Source of the DNA: Henricia sp. BOLD:AAB3569
Taxonomy: Eukaryota > Echinodermata > Asteroidea > Spinulosida > Echinasteridae
NCBI GenBank assembly: GCA_037783545.1
Contig: JBBELK010000567.1
Location: 1 to 64,000, forward strand
Direction of reading: 5' to 3'
DNA: 64,000 nucleotides
Shown: in pieces, positions 35,278 to 47,688 of the stretch
How positions within the stretch are numbered: position 1 is the first letter of the stretch
How the letters are laid out: each line of letters opens with the position of its first letter
Notes under the pieces: generated by a model
The model's input: only the letters and a program-made list of their open reading frames with translations
What the model was told of the DNA's origin: nothing
Databases searched by the model: none
Program-made: the position numbers and the translations under genes

Positions 35278-37353
35278 GTGCGCAATATAGAGTCTTTGGA
35301 GCATGCAAAATTTGAAGTTCGTCGGAACATTTTTCGACCTCCAAATTTGCCGACGTTTGGACCACACTTTGACCAAAATCCCGTCCCAAACTGGGCCGTG
35401 TCAACGACAGTCCGAAGGACTGAGCATGCGCACGAGTCAGGAGTACACCAAAGAGGTGTGTACAGACAGCCACAGGTTGCGGGAGCATCCAGGAAGCGCC
35501 AACCCCTTTTTTTTTCTAAACTCTGAAATTTCTCTGCCATTTCCCGGCGAAAGTCTGTCAATTTTTTTAGGACAAGTGCGCAATATAGAGTCTTTGGAGC
35601 ATGCAAAATTTGAAGTTCGTCGGAACATTTTTCGACCTCCAAATTTGCCGACGTTTGGACCACGCTTTGACCAAAATCCCGTCCCAAACTGGGCCGTGTC
35701 AACGACAGTCCGAAGGACTGAGCATGCGCACGAGTCAGGAGTACACCAAAGAGGTGTGTACAGACAGCCACAGGTTGCGGGAGCATCCAGGAAGCGCCAA
35801 CCCCCCTTTTTTTCTAAACTCTGAAATTTCTCTGCCATTTCCCGGCGAAAGTATGTCAATTTTTTAGGACAAGTGCGCAATATAGAGTCTTTGGAGCATG
35901 CAAAATTTGAAGTTCGTCGGAACATTTTTCGACCTCCAAATTTGCCGACGTTTGGACCACACTTTGACCAAAATCCCGTCCCAAACTGGGCCGTGTCAAC
36001 GACAGTCCGAAGGACTGAGCATGCGCACGAGTCAGGAGTACACCAAAGAGGTGTGTACAGACAGCCACAGGTTGCGGGAGCATCCAGGAAGCGCCAACCC
36101 CTTTTGTTTCTAAACTCTGAAATTTCTCTGTAATTTCCTGGCGAAAGTCTGTCAATTTTTTAGGACAAGTGCGCAATATAGAGTCTTTGGAGCAAGCAAA
36201 ATTTGAAGTTCGTCGGAACATTTTTCGACCTCCAAATTTGCCGACGTTTGGACCACACTTTGACCAAAATCCCGTCCCAAACTGGGCCGTGTCAACGACA
36301 GTCCGAAGGACTGAGCATGCGCACGAGTCAGGAGTACACCAAAGAGGTGTGTACAGACAGCCACAGGTTGCGGGAGCATCCAGGAAGCGCCAACCCCTTT
36401 TTTTTTCTAAACTCTGAAATTTCTCTGCCATTTCCCGGCGAAAGTCTGTCAATTTTTTAGGACAAGTGCGCAATATAGAGTCTTTGGAGCATGCAAAATT
36501 TGAAGTTCGTCGGAACATTTTTCGACCTCCAAATTTGCCGACGTTTGGACCACAATTTGACCAAAATCCCGTCCCAAACTGGGCCGTGTCAACGACAGTC
36601 CGAAGGACTGAGCATGCGCACGAGTCAGGAGTACACCAAAGAGGTGTGTACAGACAGCCACAGGTTGCGGGAGCATCCAGGAAGCGCCAACCCCTTTTTT
36701 TTCTAAACTCTGAAATTTATATGCCATTTCCCGGCGAAAGTCTGTCAATTTTTTAGGACAAGTGCGCAATATAGAGTCTTTGGAGCATGCAAAATTTGAA
36801 GTTCGTCGGAACATTTTTCGACCTCCAAATTTGCCGACGTTTGGACCACACTTTGACCAAAATCCCGTCCCAAACTGGGCCGTGTCAACGACAGTCCGAA
36901 GGACTAAGCATGCGCACGAGTCAGGAGTACACCAAAGAGGTGTGTACAGACAGACACAGGTTGCGGGAGCATCCAGGAAGCGCCAACCCCTTTTTTTTCT
37001 AAACTCTGAAATTTCTCTGCCATTTCCCGGCGAAAGTCTGTCAATTTTTTAGGACAAGTGCGCAATATAGAGTCTTTGGAGCATGCAAGATTTGAAGTTC
37101 GTCGGAACATTTTTCGACCTCCAAATTTGCCGACGTTTGGACCACACTTTGACCAAAATCCCGTTCCAAACTGGGCCGTGTCAACGACAGTCCGAAGGAC
37201 TGAGCATGCGCACGAGTCAGGAGTACACCAAAGAGGTGTGTACAGACAGCCACAGGTTGCGGGAGCATCCAGGAAGCGCCAACCCCTTTTTTTTCTAAAC
37301 TCTGAAATTTATCTGCCATTTCCCGGCGAAAGTCTGTCAATTTTTTAGGACAA
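35278..37353 (+). repeat. Mixed monomers between HOR families C and D (7 monomers)
   Basis: Private or rare variants: CACGCTTTGACC and C6T7 (35576), TTTTGTTTC with CTGTAATTTCCTGG (35873), GAGCAAGCAAAATT (36169), CACAATTTGACC with TTTATATGCC (36466), GGACTAAGCATG and CAGACACAGG (36762). The last monomer (37058) has CAAGATTT with CGTTCCAAAC. That pair returns at 44786, 45970 and 48967. Confidence 0.78.
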
Positions 37354-37946
37354 GTGCGCAATATAGAGTCTTTGGAGCATGCAAAATTTGAAGTTCGTCG
37401 GAACATTTTTCGACCTCAAAATTTGCCGACGTTTGGACCACACTTTGACCAAAATCCCGTCCCAAACTGGGCCGTGTCAACGACAGTCCGAAGGACTGAG
37501 CATGCGCACGAGTCAGGAGTACACCAAAGAGGTGTGTACAGACAGCCACAGGTTGCGGGAGCATCCAGGAAGCGCCAACCCCTTTTTTTTCTAAACTCTG
37601 AAATTTATCTGCCATTTCCCGGCGAAAGTCTGTCAATTTTTTAGGACAAGTGCGCAATATAGAGTCTTTGGAGCATGCAAAATTTGAAGTTCGTCGGAAC
37701 ATTTTTCGACCTCCAAATTTGCCGACGTTTGGACCACACTTTGACCAAAATCCCGTCCCAAACTGGGCCGTGTCAACGACAGTCCGAAGGACTGAGCATG
37801 CGCACGAGTCAGGAGTACACCAAAGAGGTGTGTACAGACAGCCACAGGTTGCGGGAGCATCCAGGAAGCGCCAACCCCTTTTTTTCTCTAAACTCTGAAA
37901 TTTCTCTGCCATTTCCCGGCGAAAGTCTGTCAATTTTTTAGGACAA

Positions 37947-38165
37947 GTGCGCAATATAGAGTCTTTGGAGCATGCAAAATTTGAAGTTCGTCGGAACATT
38001 TTTCGACCTCCAAATTTGCCGACGTTTGGACCACACTTTGACCAAAATCCCGTCCCAAACTGGGCCGTTGCGGGAGCATCCAGGAAGCGCCAACCCCTTT
38101 TTTTTTCTAAACTCTGAAATGTCTCTGCTATTTCACGGCGAAAGTCTGTCAATTTTTTAGGACAA
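37947..38165 (+). repeat. Shortened monomer 1 (78-bp deletion)
   Basis: This is the leftmost of 13 monomers in which GGGCCGT joins TGCGGGAGC. The 78 missing bases include the triloop hairpin and the GTACAC inverted repeat. The endpoints share GT. The tail reads GAAATGTCTCTGCTATTTCA, a set of changes shared by the family. Confidence 0.93.
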
Positions 38166-38757
38166 GTGCGCAATATAGAGTCTTTGGAGCATGCAAGATT
38201 TGAAGTTCGTCGGAACATTTTTCGACCTCCAAATTTGCCGACGTTTGGACCACACTTTGACCAAAATCCCGTCCCAAACTGGGCCGTGTCAACGACAGTC
38301 CGAAGGACTGAGCATGCGCACGAGTCAGGAGTACACCAAAGAGGTATGTACAGACAGCCACAGGTTGCGGGAGCATCCAGGAAGCGCCAACCCCTTTTTT
38401 TTCTAAACTCTGAAATTTATCTGCCATTTCCCGGCGAAAGTCTGTCGATTTTTTAGGACAAGTGCGCAATATAGAGTCTTTGGAGCATGCAAAATTTGAA
38501 GTTCGTCGGAACATTTTTCGACCTCCAAATTTGCCGACGTTTGGACCACACTTTGACCAAAATCCCGTCCCAAACTGGGCCGTGTCAACGACAGTCCGAA
38601 GGACTGAGCATGCGCACGAGTCAGGAGTACACCAAAGAGGTGTGTACAGACAGCCACAGGTTGCGGGAGCATCCAGGAAGCGCCAACCCCTTTTTTTTCT
38701 AAACTCTGAAATTTCTCTGCCATTTCCCGGCGAAAGTCTGTCAATTTTTTAGGACAA

Positions 38758-38975
38758 GTGCGCAATATAGAGTCTTTGGAGCATGCAAAATTTGAAGTTC
38801 GTCGGAACATTTTTCGACCTCCAAATTTGCCGACGTTTGGACCACACTTTGACCAAAATCCCGTCCCAAACTGGGCCGTTGCGGGAGCATCCAGGAAGCG
38901 CCAACCCCTTTTTTTTTCTAAACTCTGAAATGTCTCTGCTATTTCACGGCGAAAGTCTGTCAATTTTTAGGACAA
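38758..38975 (+). repeat. Shortened monomer 2 (78-bp deletion)
   Basis: Second shortened copy inside family D copy 1, three monomers after the first. It has the same junction and the same GAAATG/GCTATTTCA tail, and is followed by TTTTTAGG with two T fewer than usual. Confidence 0.93.
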
Positions 38976-41641
38976 GTGCGCAATATAGAGTCTTTGGAGC
39001 ATGCAAGATTTGAAGTTCGTCGGAACATTTTTCGACCTCCAAATTTGCCGACGTTTGGACCACACTTTGACCAAAATCCCGTCCCAAACTGGGCCGTGTC
39101 AACGACAGTCCGAAGGACTGAGCATGCGCACGAGTCAGGAGTACACCAAAGAGGTATGTACAGACAGCCACAGGTTGCGGGAGCATCCAGGAAGCGCCAA
39201 CCCCTTTTTTTTCTAAACTCTGAAATTTATCTGCCATTTCCCGGCGAAAGTCTGTCGATTTTTTAGGACAAGTGCGCAATATAGAGTCTTTGGAGCATGC
39301 AAAATTTGAAGTTCGTCGGAACATTTTTCGACCTCCAAATTTGCCGACGTTTGGACCACACTTTGACCAAAATCCCGTCCCAAACTGGGCCGTGTCAACG
39401 ACAGTCCGAAGGACTGAGCATGCGCACGAGTCAGGAGTACACCAAAGAGGTGTGTACAGACAGCCACAGGTTGCGGGAGCATCCAGGAAGCGCCAACCCC
39501 CTTTTTTTTCTAAACTCTGAAATTTCTCTGCCATTTCCCGGCGAAAGTCTGTCAATTTTTAGGACAAGTGCGCAATATAGAGTCTTTGGAGCATGCAAAT
39601 TTGAAGTTCGTCGGAACATTTTTCGACCTCCAAATTTGCCGACGTTTGGACCACACTTTGACCAAAATCCCGTCCCAAACTGGGCCGTGTCAACGACAGT
39701 CCGAAGGACTGAGCATGCGCACGAGTCAGGAGTACACCAAAGAGGTGTGTACAGACAGCCACAGGTTGCGGGAGCATCCAGGAAGCGCCAACCCCTTTTG
39801 TTTCTAAACTCTGAAATTTATCTGTAATTTCCCGGCGAAAGTCTGTCAATTTTTTAGGACAAGTGCGCAATATAGAGTCTTTGGAGCATGCAAAATTTGA
39901 AGTTCGTCGGAACATTTTTCGACCTCCAAATTTGCCGACGTTTGGACCACACTTTGACCAAAATCCCGTCCCAAACTGGGCCGTGTCAACGACAGTCCGA
40001 AGGACTGAGCATGCGCACGAGTCAGGAGTACACCAAAGAGGTGTGTACAGACAGCCACAGGTTGCGGGAGCATCCAGGAAGCGCCAACCCCTTTTTTTTT
40101 CTAAACTCTGAAATTTCTCTGCCATTTCCCGGCGAAAGTCTGTCAATTTTTTAGGACAAGTGCGCAATATAGAGTCTTTGGAGCATGCAAAATTTGAAGT
40201 TCGTCGGAACATTTTTCGACCTCCAAATTTGCCGACGTTTGGACCACACTTTGACCAAAATCCCGTCCCAAACTGGGCCGTGTCAACGACAGTCCGAAGG
40301 ACTGAGCATGCGCACGAGTCAGGAGTACACCAAAGAGGTGTGTACAGACAGCCACAGGTTGCGGGAGCATCCAGGAAGCGCCAACCCCTTTTTTTTTCTA
40401 AACTCTGAAATTTATCTGCCATTTCCCGGCGAAAGTCTGTCAATTTTTTAGGACAAGTGCGCAATATAGAGTCTTTGGAGCATGCAAAATTTGAAGTTCG
40501 TCGGAACATTTTTCGACCTCCAAATTTGCCGACGTTTGGACCACACTTTGACCAAAATCCCGTCCCAAACTGGGCCGTGTCAACGACAGTCCGAAGGACT
40601 GAGCATGCGCACGAGTCAGGAGTACACCAAAGAGGTGTGTACAGACAGCCACAGGTTGCGGGAGCATCCAGGAAGCGCCAACCCCTTTTTTTTCTAAACT
40701 CTGAAATTTCTCTGCCATTTCCCGGCGAAAGTCTGTCAATTTTTTAGGACAAGTGCGCAATATAGAGTCTTTGGAGCATGCACAATTTGAAGTTCGTCAG
40801 AACATTTTTCGACCTCCAAATTGGCCGACGTTTGGACCACACTTTGACCAAAATCCCGTCCCAAACTGGGCCGTGTCAACGACAGTCCGAAGGACTGAGC
40901 ATGCGCACGAGTCAGGAGTACACCAAAGAGGTGTGTACAGACAGCCACAGGTCGCGGGAGCATCCAGGAAGCGCCAACTCCTTTTTTTTCTAAACTCTGA
41001 AATTTCTCTGCTATTTCACGGCGAAAGTCTGTCAATTTTTTAGGACAAGTGCGCAATATAGAGTCTTTGGAGCATGCAAAATTTGAAGTTCGTCGGAACA
41101 TTTTTCGACCTCAAAATTTGCCGACGTTTGGACCACACTTTGACCAAAATCCCGTCCCAAACTGGGCCGTGTCAACGACAGTCCGAAGGACTGAGCATGC
41201 GCACGAGTCAGGAGTACACCAAAGAGGTGTGTACAGACAGCCACAGGTTGCGGGAGCATCCAGGAAGCGCCAACCCCTTTTTTTTCTAAACTCTGAAATT
41301 TATCTGCCATTTCCCGGCGAAAGTCTGTCAATTTTTTAGGACAAGTGCGCAATATAGAGTCTTTGGAGCATGCAAAATTTGAAGTTCGTCGGAACATTTT
41401 TCGACCTCCAAATTTGCCGACGTTTGGACCACACTTTGACCAAAATCCCGTCCCAAACTGGGCCGTGTCAACGACAGTCCGAAGGACTGAGCATGCGCAC
41501 GAGTCAGGAGTACACCAAAGAGGTGTGTACAGACAGCCACAGGTTGCGGGAGCATCCAGGAAGCGCCAACCCCTTTTTTTCTCTAAACTCTGAAATTTCT
41601 CTGCCATTTCCCGGCGAAAGTCTGTCAATTTTTTAGGACAA

Positions 41642-41860
41642 GTGCGCAATATAGAGTCTTTGGAGCATGCAAAATTTGAAGTTCGTCGGAACATTTTTCG
41701 ACCTCCAAATTTGCCGACGTTTGGACCACACTTTGACCAAAATCCCGTCCCAAACTGGGCCGTTGCGGGAGCATCCAGGAAGCGCCAACCCCTTTTTTTT
41801 TCTAAACTCTGAAATGTCTCTGCTATTTCACGGCGAAAGTCTGTCAATTTTTTAGGACAA
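41642..41860 (+). repeat. Shortened monomer 3 (78-bp deletion)
   Basis: The counterpart of the shortened monomer at 37947, at an offset of 3,695 bp, with a T9 tract. Confidence 0.93.
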
Positions 41861-42156
41861 GTGCGCAATATAGAGTCTTTGGAGCATGCAAGATTTGAAG
41901 TTCGTCGGAACATTTTTCGACCTCCAAATTTGCCGACGTTTGGACCACACTTTGACCAAAATCCCGTCCCAAACTGGGCCGTGTCAACGACAGTCCGAAG
42001 GACTGAGCATGCGCACGAGTCAGGAGTACACCAAAGAGGTATGTACAGACAGCCACAGGTTGCGGGAGCATCCAGGAAGCGCCAACCCCTTTTTTTTCTA
42101 AACTCGGAAATTTATCTGCCATTTCCCGGCGAAAGTCTGTCGATTTTTTAGGACAA

Positions 42157-42491
42157 GTGCGCAATATAGAGTCTTTGGAGCATGCAAAATTTGAAGTTCG
42201 TCGGAACATTTTTCGACCTCCAAATTTGCCGACGTTTGGACCACACTTTGACCAAAATCCCGTCCCAAACTGGGCCGTGTCAACGACAGTCCGAAGGACT
42301 GAGCATGCGCACGAGTCAGGAGTACACCAAAGAGGTGTGTACAGACAGCCACAGGTTGCGGGAGCATCCAGGAAGCGCCAACCCTTTTTTTTTCTAAACT
42401 CTGAAATTTCTCTGCCATTTCCCTTTTTTTCTCTAAACTCTGAAATTTCTCTGCCATTTCCCGGCGAAAGTCTGTCAATTTTTTAGGACAA
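42157..42491 (+). repeat. Lengthened monomer with a 39-bp tail duplication (335 bp)
   Basis: After a normal tail to GCCATTTCCC the sequence returns to a T7CTCT tract and repeats CTAAACTCTGAAATTTCTC to CATTTCCCGG. CCC is shared by the two joined sites (AACCCC before T and ATTTCCC before GG). The second tract is of the T7CTCT type, which belongs to the neighbouring monomer class (41345). The unit therefore looks like an out-of-register exchange between two monomers, not simple slippage within one. Confidence 0.88.
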
Positions 42492-42710
42492 GTGCGCAAT
42501 ATAGAGTCTTTGGAGCATGCAAAATTTGAAGTTCGTCGGAACATTTTTCGACCTCCAAATTTGCCGACGTTTGGACCACACTTTGACCAAAATCCCGTCC
42601 CAAACTGGGCCGTTGCGGGAGCATCCAGGAAGCGCCAACCCCTTTTTTTTTCTAAACTCTGAAATGTCTCTGCTATTTCACGGCGAAAGTCTGTCAATTT
42701 TTTAGGACAA
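42492..42710 (+). repeat. Shortened monomer 4 (78-bp deletion)
   Basis: The counterpart of the shortened monomer at 38758. It follows the 39-bp tail duplication and precedes a CAAGATTT monomer whose end has the private change GGCTAAAG. Confidence 0.93.
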
Positions 42711-44785
42711 GTGCGCAATATAGAGTCTTTGGAGCATGCAAGATTTGAAGTTCGTCGGAACATTTTTCGACCTCCAAATTTGCCGACGTTTGGACCACAC
42801 TTTGACCAAAATCCCGTCCCAAACTGGGCCGTGTCAACGACAGTCCGAAGGACTGAGCATGCGCACGAGTCAGGAGTACACCAAAGAGGTATGTACAGAC
42901 AGCCACAGGTTGCGGGAGCATCCAGGAAGCGCCAACCCCTTTTTTTTCTAAACTCGGAAATTTATCTGCCATTTCCCGGCTAAAGTCTGTCGATTTTTTA
43001 GGACAAGTGCGCAATATAGAGTCTTTGGAGCATGCAAAATTTGAAGTTCGTCGGAACATTTTTCGACCTCCAAATTTGCCGACGTTTGGACCACACTTTG
43101 ACCAAAATCCCGTCCCAAACTGGGCCGTGTCAACGACAGTCCGAAGGACTGAGCATGCGCACGAGTCAGGAGTACACCAAAGAGGTGTGTACAGACAGCC
43201 ACAGGTTGCGGGAGCATCCAGGAAGCGCCAACCCCTTTTTTTTCTAAACTCTGAAATTTCTCTGCCATTTCCCGGCGAAAGTCTGTCAATTTTTTAGGAC
43301 AAGTGCGCAATATAGAGTCTTTGGAGCATGCAAAATTTGAAGTTCGTCGGAACATTTTTCGACCTCCAAATTTGCCGACGTTTGGACCACACTTTGACCA
43401 AAATCCCGTCCCAAACTGGGCCGTGTCAACGACAGTCCGAAGGACTGAGCATGCGCACGAGTCAGGAGTACACCAAAGAGGTGTGTACAGACAGCCACAG
43501 GTTGCGGGAGCATCCAGGAAGCGCCAACCCCTTTTGTTTCTAAACTCTGAAATTTCTCTGTAATTTCCCGGCGAAAGTCTGTCAATTTTTTAGGACAAGT
43601 GCGCAATATAGAGTCTTTGGAGCATGCAAAATTTGAAGTTCGTCGGAACATTTTTCGACCTCCAAATTTGCCGACGTTTGGACCACACTTTGACCAAAAT
43701 CCCGTCCCAAACTGGGCCGTGTCAACGACAGTCCGAAGGACTGAGCATGCGCACGAGTCAGGAGTACACCAAAGAGGTGTGTACAGACAGCCACAGGTTG
43801 CGGGAGCATCCAGGAAGCGCCAACCCCTTTTTTTTCTCTAAACTCTGAAATTTCTCTGCCATTTCCCGGCGAAAGTCTGTCAATTTTTTAGGACAAGTGC
43901 GCAATATAGAGTCTTTGGAGCATGCAAAATTTGAAGTTCGTCGGAACATTTTTCGACCTCCAAATTTGCCGACGTTTGGACCACACTTTGACCAAAATCC
44001 CGTCCCAAACTGGGCCGTGTCAACGACAGTCCGAAGGACTGAGCATGCGCACGAGTCAGGAGTACACCAAAGAGGTGTGTACAGACAGCCACAGGTTGCG
44101 GGAGCATCCAGGAAGCGCCAACCCCTTTTTTTTTCTAAACTCTGAAATTTATCTGCCATTTCCCGGCGAAAGTCTGTCAATTTTTTAGGACAAGTGCGCA
44201 ATATAGAGTCTTTGGAGCATGCAAAATTTGAAGTTCGTCGGAACATTTTTCGACCTCCAAATTTGCCGACGTTTGGACCACACTTTGACCAAAATCCCGT
44301 CCCAAACTGGGCCGTGTCAACGACAGTCCGAAGGACTGAGCATGCGCACGAGTCAGGAGTACACCAAAGAGGTGTGTACAGACAGCCACAGGTTGCGGGA
44401 GCATCCAGGAAGCGCCAACCCCTTTTTTTTCTAAACTCTGAAATTTCTCTGCCATTTCCCGGCGAAAGTCTGTCAATTTTTTAGGACAAGTGCGCAATAT
44501 AGAGTCTTTGGAGCATGCACAATTTGAAGTTCGTCAGAACATTTTTCGACCTCCAAATTGGCCGACGTTTGGACCACACTTTGACCAAAATCCCGTCCCA
44601 AACTGGGCCGTGTCAACGACAGTCCGAAGGACTGAGCATGCGCACGAGTCAGGAGTACACCAAAGAGGTGTGTACAGACAGCCACAGGTCGCGGGAGCAT
44701 CCAGGAAGCGCCAACTCCTTTTTTTTCTAAACTCTGAAATTTCTCTGCTATTTCACGGCGAAAGTCTGTCAATTTTTTAGGACAA

Positions 44786-46265
44786 GTGCGCAATATAGAG
44801 TCTTTGGAGCATGCAAGATTTGAAGTTCGTCGGAACATTTTTCGACCTCCAAATTTGCCGACGTTTGGACCACACTTTGACCAAAATCCCGTTCCAAACT
44901 GGGCCGTGTCAACGACAGTCCGAAGGACTGAGCATGCGCACGAGTCAGGAGTACACCAAAGAGGTGTGTACAGACAGCCACAGGTTGCGGGAGCATCCAG
45001 GAAGCGCCAACCCCTTTTTTTTCTAAACTCTGAAATTTATCTGCCATTTCCCGGCGAAAGTCTGTCAATTTTTTAGGACAAGTGCGCAATATAGAGTCTT
45101 TGGAGCATGCAAAATTTGAAGTTCGTCGGAACATTTTTCGACCTCCAAATTTGCCGACGTTTGGACCACACTTTGACCAAAATCCCGTCCCAAACTGGGC
45201 CGTGTCAACGACAGTCCGAAGGACTGAGCATGCGCACGAGTCAGGAGTACACCAAAGAGGTGTGTACAGACAGCCACAGGTTGCGGGAGCATCCAGGAAG
45301 CGCCAACCCCTTTTTTTTCTAAACTCTGAAATTTATCTGCCATTTCCCGGCGAAAGTCTGTCAATTTTTTAGGACAAGTGCGCAATATAGAGTCTTTGGA
45401 GCATGCAAAATTTGAAGTTCGTCGGAACATTTTTCGACCTCCAAATTTGCCGACGTTTGGACCACACTTTGACCAAAATCCCGTCCCAAACTGGGCCGTG
45501 TCAACGACAGTCCGAAGGACTGAGCATGCGCACGAGTCAGGAGTACACCAAAGAGGTGTGTACAGACAGCCACAGGTTGCGGGAGCATCCAGGAAGCGCC
45601 AACCCCTTTTTTTTCTAAACTCTGAAATTTCTCTGCCATTTCCCGGCGAAAGTCTGTCAATTTTTTAGGACAAGTGCGCAATATAGAGTCTTTGGAGCAT
45701 GCAAGATTTGAAGTTCGTCGGAACATTTTTCGACCTCCAAATTTGCCGACGTTTGGACCACACTTTGACCAAAATCCCGTCCCAAACTGGGCCGTGTCAA
45801 CGACAGTCCGAAGGACTGAGCATGCGCACGAGTCAGGAGTACACCAAAGAGGTGTGTACAGACAGCCACAGGTCGCGGGAGCATCCAGGAAGCGCCAACC
45901 CCTTTTTTTTCTAAACTCTGAAATTTCTCTGCTATTTCACGGCGAAAGTCTGTCAATTTTTTAGGACAAGTGCGCAATATAGAGTCTTTGGAGCATGCAA
46001 GATTTGAAGTTCGTCGGAACATTTTTCGACCTCCAAATTTGCCGACGTTTGGACCACACTTTGACCAAAATCCCGTTCCAAACTGGGCCGTGTCAACGAC
46101 AGTCCGAAGGACTGAGCATGCGCACGAGTCAGGAGTACACCAAAGAGGTGTGTACAGACAGCCACAGGTTGCGGGAGCATCCAGGAAGCGCCAACCCCTT
46201 TTTTTTCTAAACTCTGAAATTTATCTGCCATTTCCCGGCGAAAGTCTGTCAATTTTTTAGGACAA
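44786..46265 (+). repeat. Five monomers joining HOR families D and E
   Basis: CAAGATTT with CGTTCCAAAC opens the stretch (44786) and returns at 45970. The monomer at 45674 joins CAAGATTT to GTCGCGGG and GCTATTTCACGG, combining the left part of one class with the right part of the class at 44490. Four of the five end in TTTATC or GCTATTTCA. The stretch reads as family D material reshuffled by exchange. Confidence 0.75.
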
Positions 46266-46562
46266 GTGCGCAATATAGAGTCTTTGGAGCATGCAAAATT
46301 TGAAGTTCGTCGGAACATTTTTCGACCTCCAAATTTGCCGACGTTTGGACCACACTTTGACCAAAATCCCGTCCCAAACTGGGCCGTGTCAACGACAGTC
46401 CGAAGGACTGAGCATGCGCACGAGTCAGGAGTACACCAAAGAGGTGTGTACAGACAGCCACAGGTTGCGGGAGCATCCAGGAAGCGCCAACCCCTTTTTT
46501 TCTCTAAACTCTGAAATTTCTCTGCCATTTCCCGGCGAAAGTCTGTCAATTTTTTAGGACAA

Positions 46563-46782
46563 GTGCGCAATATAGAGTCTTTGGAGCATGCAAAATTTGA
46601 AGTTCGTCGGAACATTTTTCGACCTCCAAATTTGCCGACGTTTGGACCACACTTTGACCAAAATCCCGTCCCAAACTGGGCCGTTGCGGGAGCATCCAGG
46701 AAGCGCCAACCCCCTTTTTTTTTCTAAACTCTGAAATGTCTCTGCTATTTCACGGCGAAAGTCTGTCAATTTTTTAGGACAA
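46563..46782 (+). repeat. Shortened monomer 5 (78-bp deletion)
   Basis: Same junction and tail as the others, with one extra C in the C-tract and T9, giving 220 bp. Confidence 0.93.
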
Positions 46783-47172
46783 GTGCGCAATATAGAGTCT
46801 TTGGAGCATGCAAGATTTGAAGTTCGTCGGAACATTTTTCGACCTCCAAATTTGCCGACGTTTGGACCACACTTTGACCAAAATCCCGTCCCAAACTGGG
46901 CCGTGTCAACGACAGTCCGAAGGACTGAGCATGCGCACGAGTCAGGAGTACACCAAAGAGGTGTGTACAGACAGCCACAGGTTGCGGGAGCATCCAGGAA
47001 GCGCCAACCCCTTTTTTTTCTAAGCATGCGCACGAGTCAGGAGTACACCAAAGAGGTGTGTACAGACAGCCACAGGTTGCGGGAGCATCCAGGAAGCGCC
47101 AACCCCTTTTTTTCAAAACTCTGAAATTTATCTGCCATTTCCCGGCGAAAGTCTGTCAATTTTTTAGGACAA
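46783..47172 (+). repeat. Lengthened monomer 1 (95-bp internal duplication)
   Basis: TTTTTTTTCTAA joins GCATGCGCACGAG, so the 95 bp from GCATGCGCAC to TTCTAA occurs twice. The duplicated part holds the GTACAC inverted repeat but not the triloop hairpin. The monomer starts with CAAGATTT and ends with TTTATC, as all but one of the eight lengthened monomers do. The second tract is TTTCAAAACTC here, a private change. Confidence 0.93.
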
Positions 47173-47469
47173 GTGCGCAATATAGAGTCTTTGGAGCATG
47201 CAAAATTTGAAGTTCGTCGGAACATTTTTCGACCTCCAAATTTGCCGACGTTTGGACCACACTTTGACCAAAATCCCGTCCCAAACTGGGCCGTGTCAAC
47301 GACAGTCCGAAGGACTGAGCATGCGCACGAGTCAGGAGTACACCAAAGAGGTGTGTACAGACAGCCACAGGTTGCGGGAGCATCCAGGAAGCGCCAACCC
47401 CTTTTTTTCTCTAAACTCTGAAATTTCTCTGCCATTTCCCGGCGAAAGTCTGTCAATTTTTTAGGACAA

Positions 47470-47688
47470 GTGCGCAATATAGAGTCTTTGGAGCATGCAA
47501 AATTTGAAGTTCGTCGGAACATTTTTCGACCTCCAAATTTGCCGACGTTTGGACCACACTTTGACCAAAATCCCGTCCCAAACTGGGCCGTTGCGGGAGC
47601 ATCCAGGAAGCGCCAACCCCTTTTTTTTTCTAAACTCTGAAATGTCTCTGCTATTTCACGGCGAAAGTCTGTCAATTTTTTAGGACAA
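47470..47688 (+). repeat. Shortened monomer 6 (78-bp deletion)
   Basis: Middle member of trimer 2, with a T9 tract and the family tail GAAATG/GCTATTTCA. Confidence 0.93.

Larger units (their letters stand above)
37354..41048 (+). repeat. HOR family D, copy 1 (13 monomers, 3,695 bp)
   Basis: Ordered landmarks: GACCTCAAAATTTG (37354); T7CTCT (37650); shortened monomer (37947); CAAGATTT with GAGGTATGTAC and GTCGATTTT (38166); normal (38462); shortened (38758); a second CAAGATTT/GTATGTAC/GTCGATTTT monomer (38976); TTTTGTTTC with CTGTAATTT (39568); and a monomer with GTCAGAAC, ATTGGCCG, GTCGCGGG and CAACTCC (40753). The adjacent block repeats this order. The block contains an internal trimer duplication (normal, short, CAAGATTT). 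Confidence 0.9.
41049..44785 (+). repeat. HOR family D, copy 2 (13 monomers, 3,737 bp)
   Basis: It begins with GACCTCAAAATTTG, 3,695 bp after copy 1, and repeats its landmark order: T7CTCT (41345), short (41642), CAAGATTT/GTATGTAC (41861), short (42492), CAAGATTT/GTATGTAC (42711), TTTTGTTTC/CTGTAATTT (43303), and GTCAGAAC/ATTGGCCG/GTCGCGGG (44490). The extra length comes mostly from a 39-bp insertion in the monomer at 42157. AAACTCGGAAATTTATC in 41861 and 42711 is new to this copy and on both internal trimers, so it spread after the block duplicated. Confidence 0.9.
46266..47172 (+). repeat. HOR family E trimer 1 (907 bp: normal, short, long)
   Basis: A normal T7CTCT monomer (297 bp) is followed by a shortened one (220 bp) and a lengthened one (390 bp). 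This is the first trimer in which a lengthened monomer follows the shortened one; in family D the third position is a normal-length CAAGATTT monomer. The 95-bp duplication therefore arose on that background. Confidence 0.88.
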
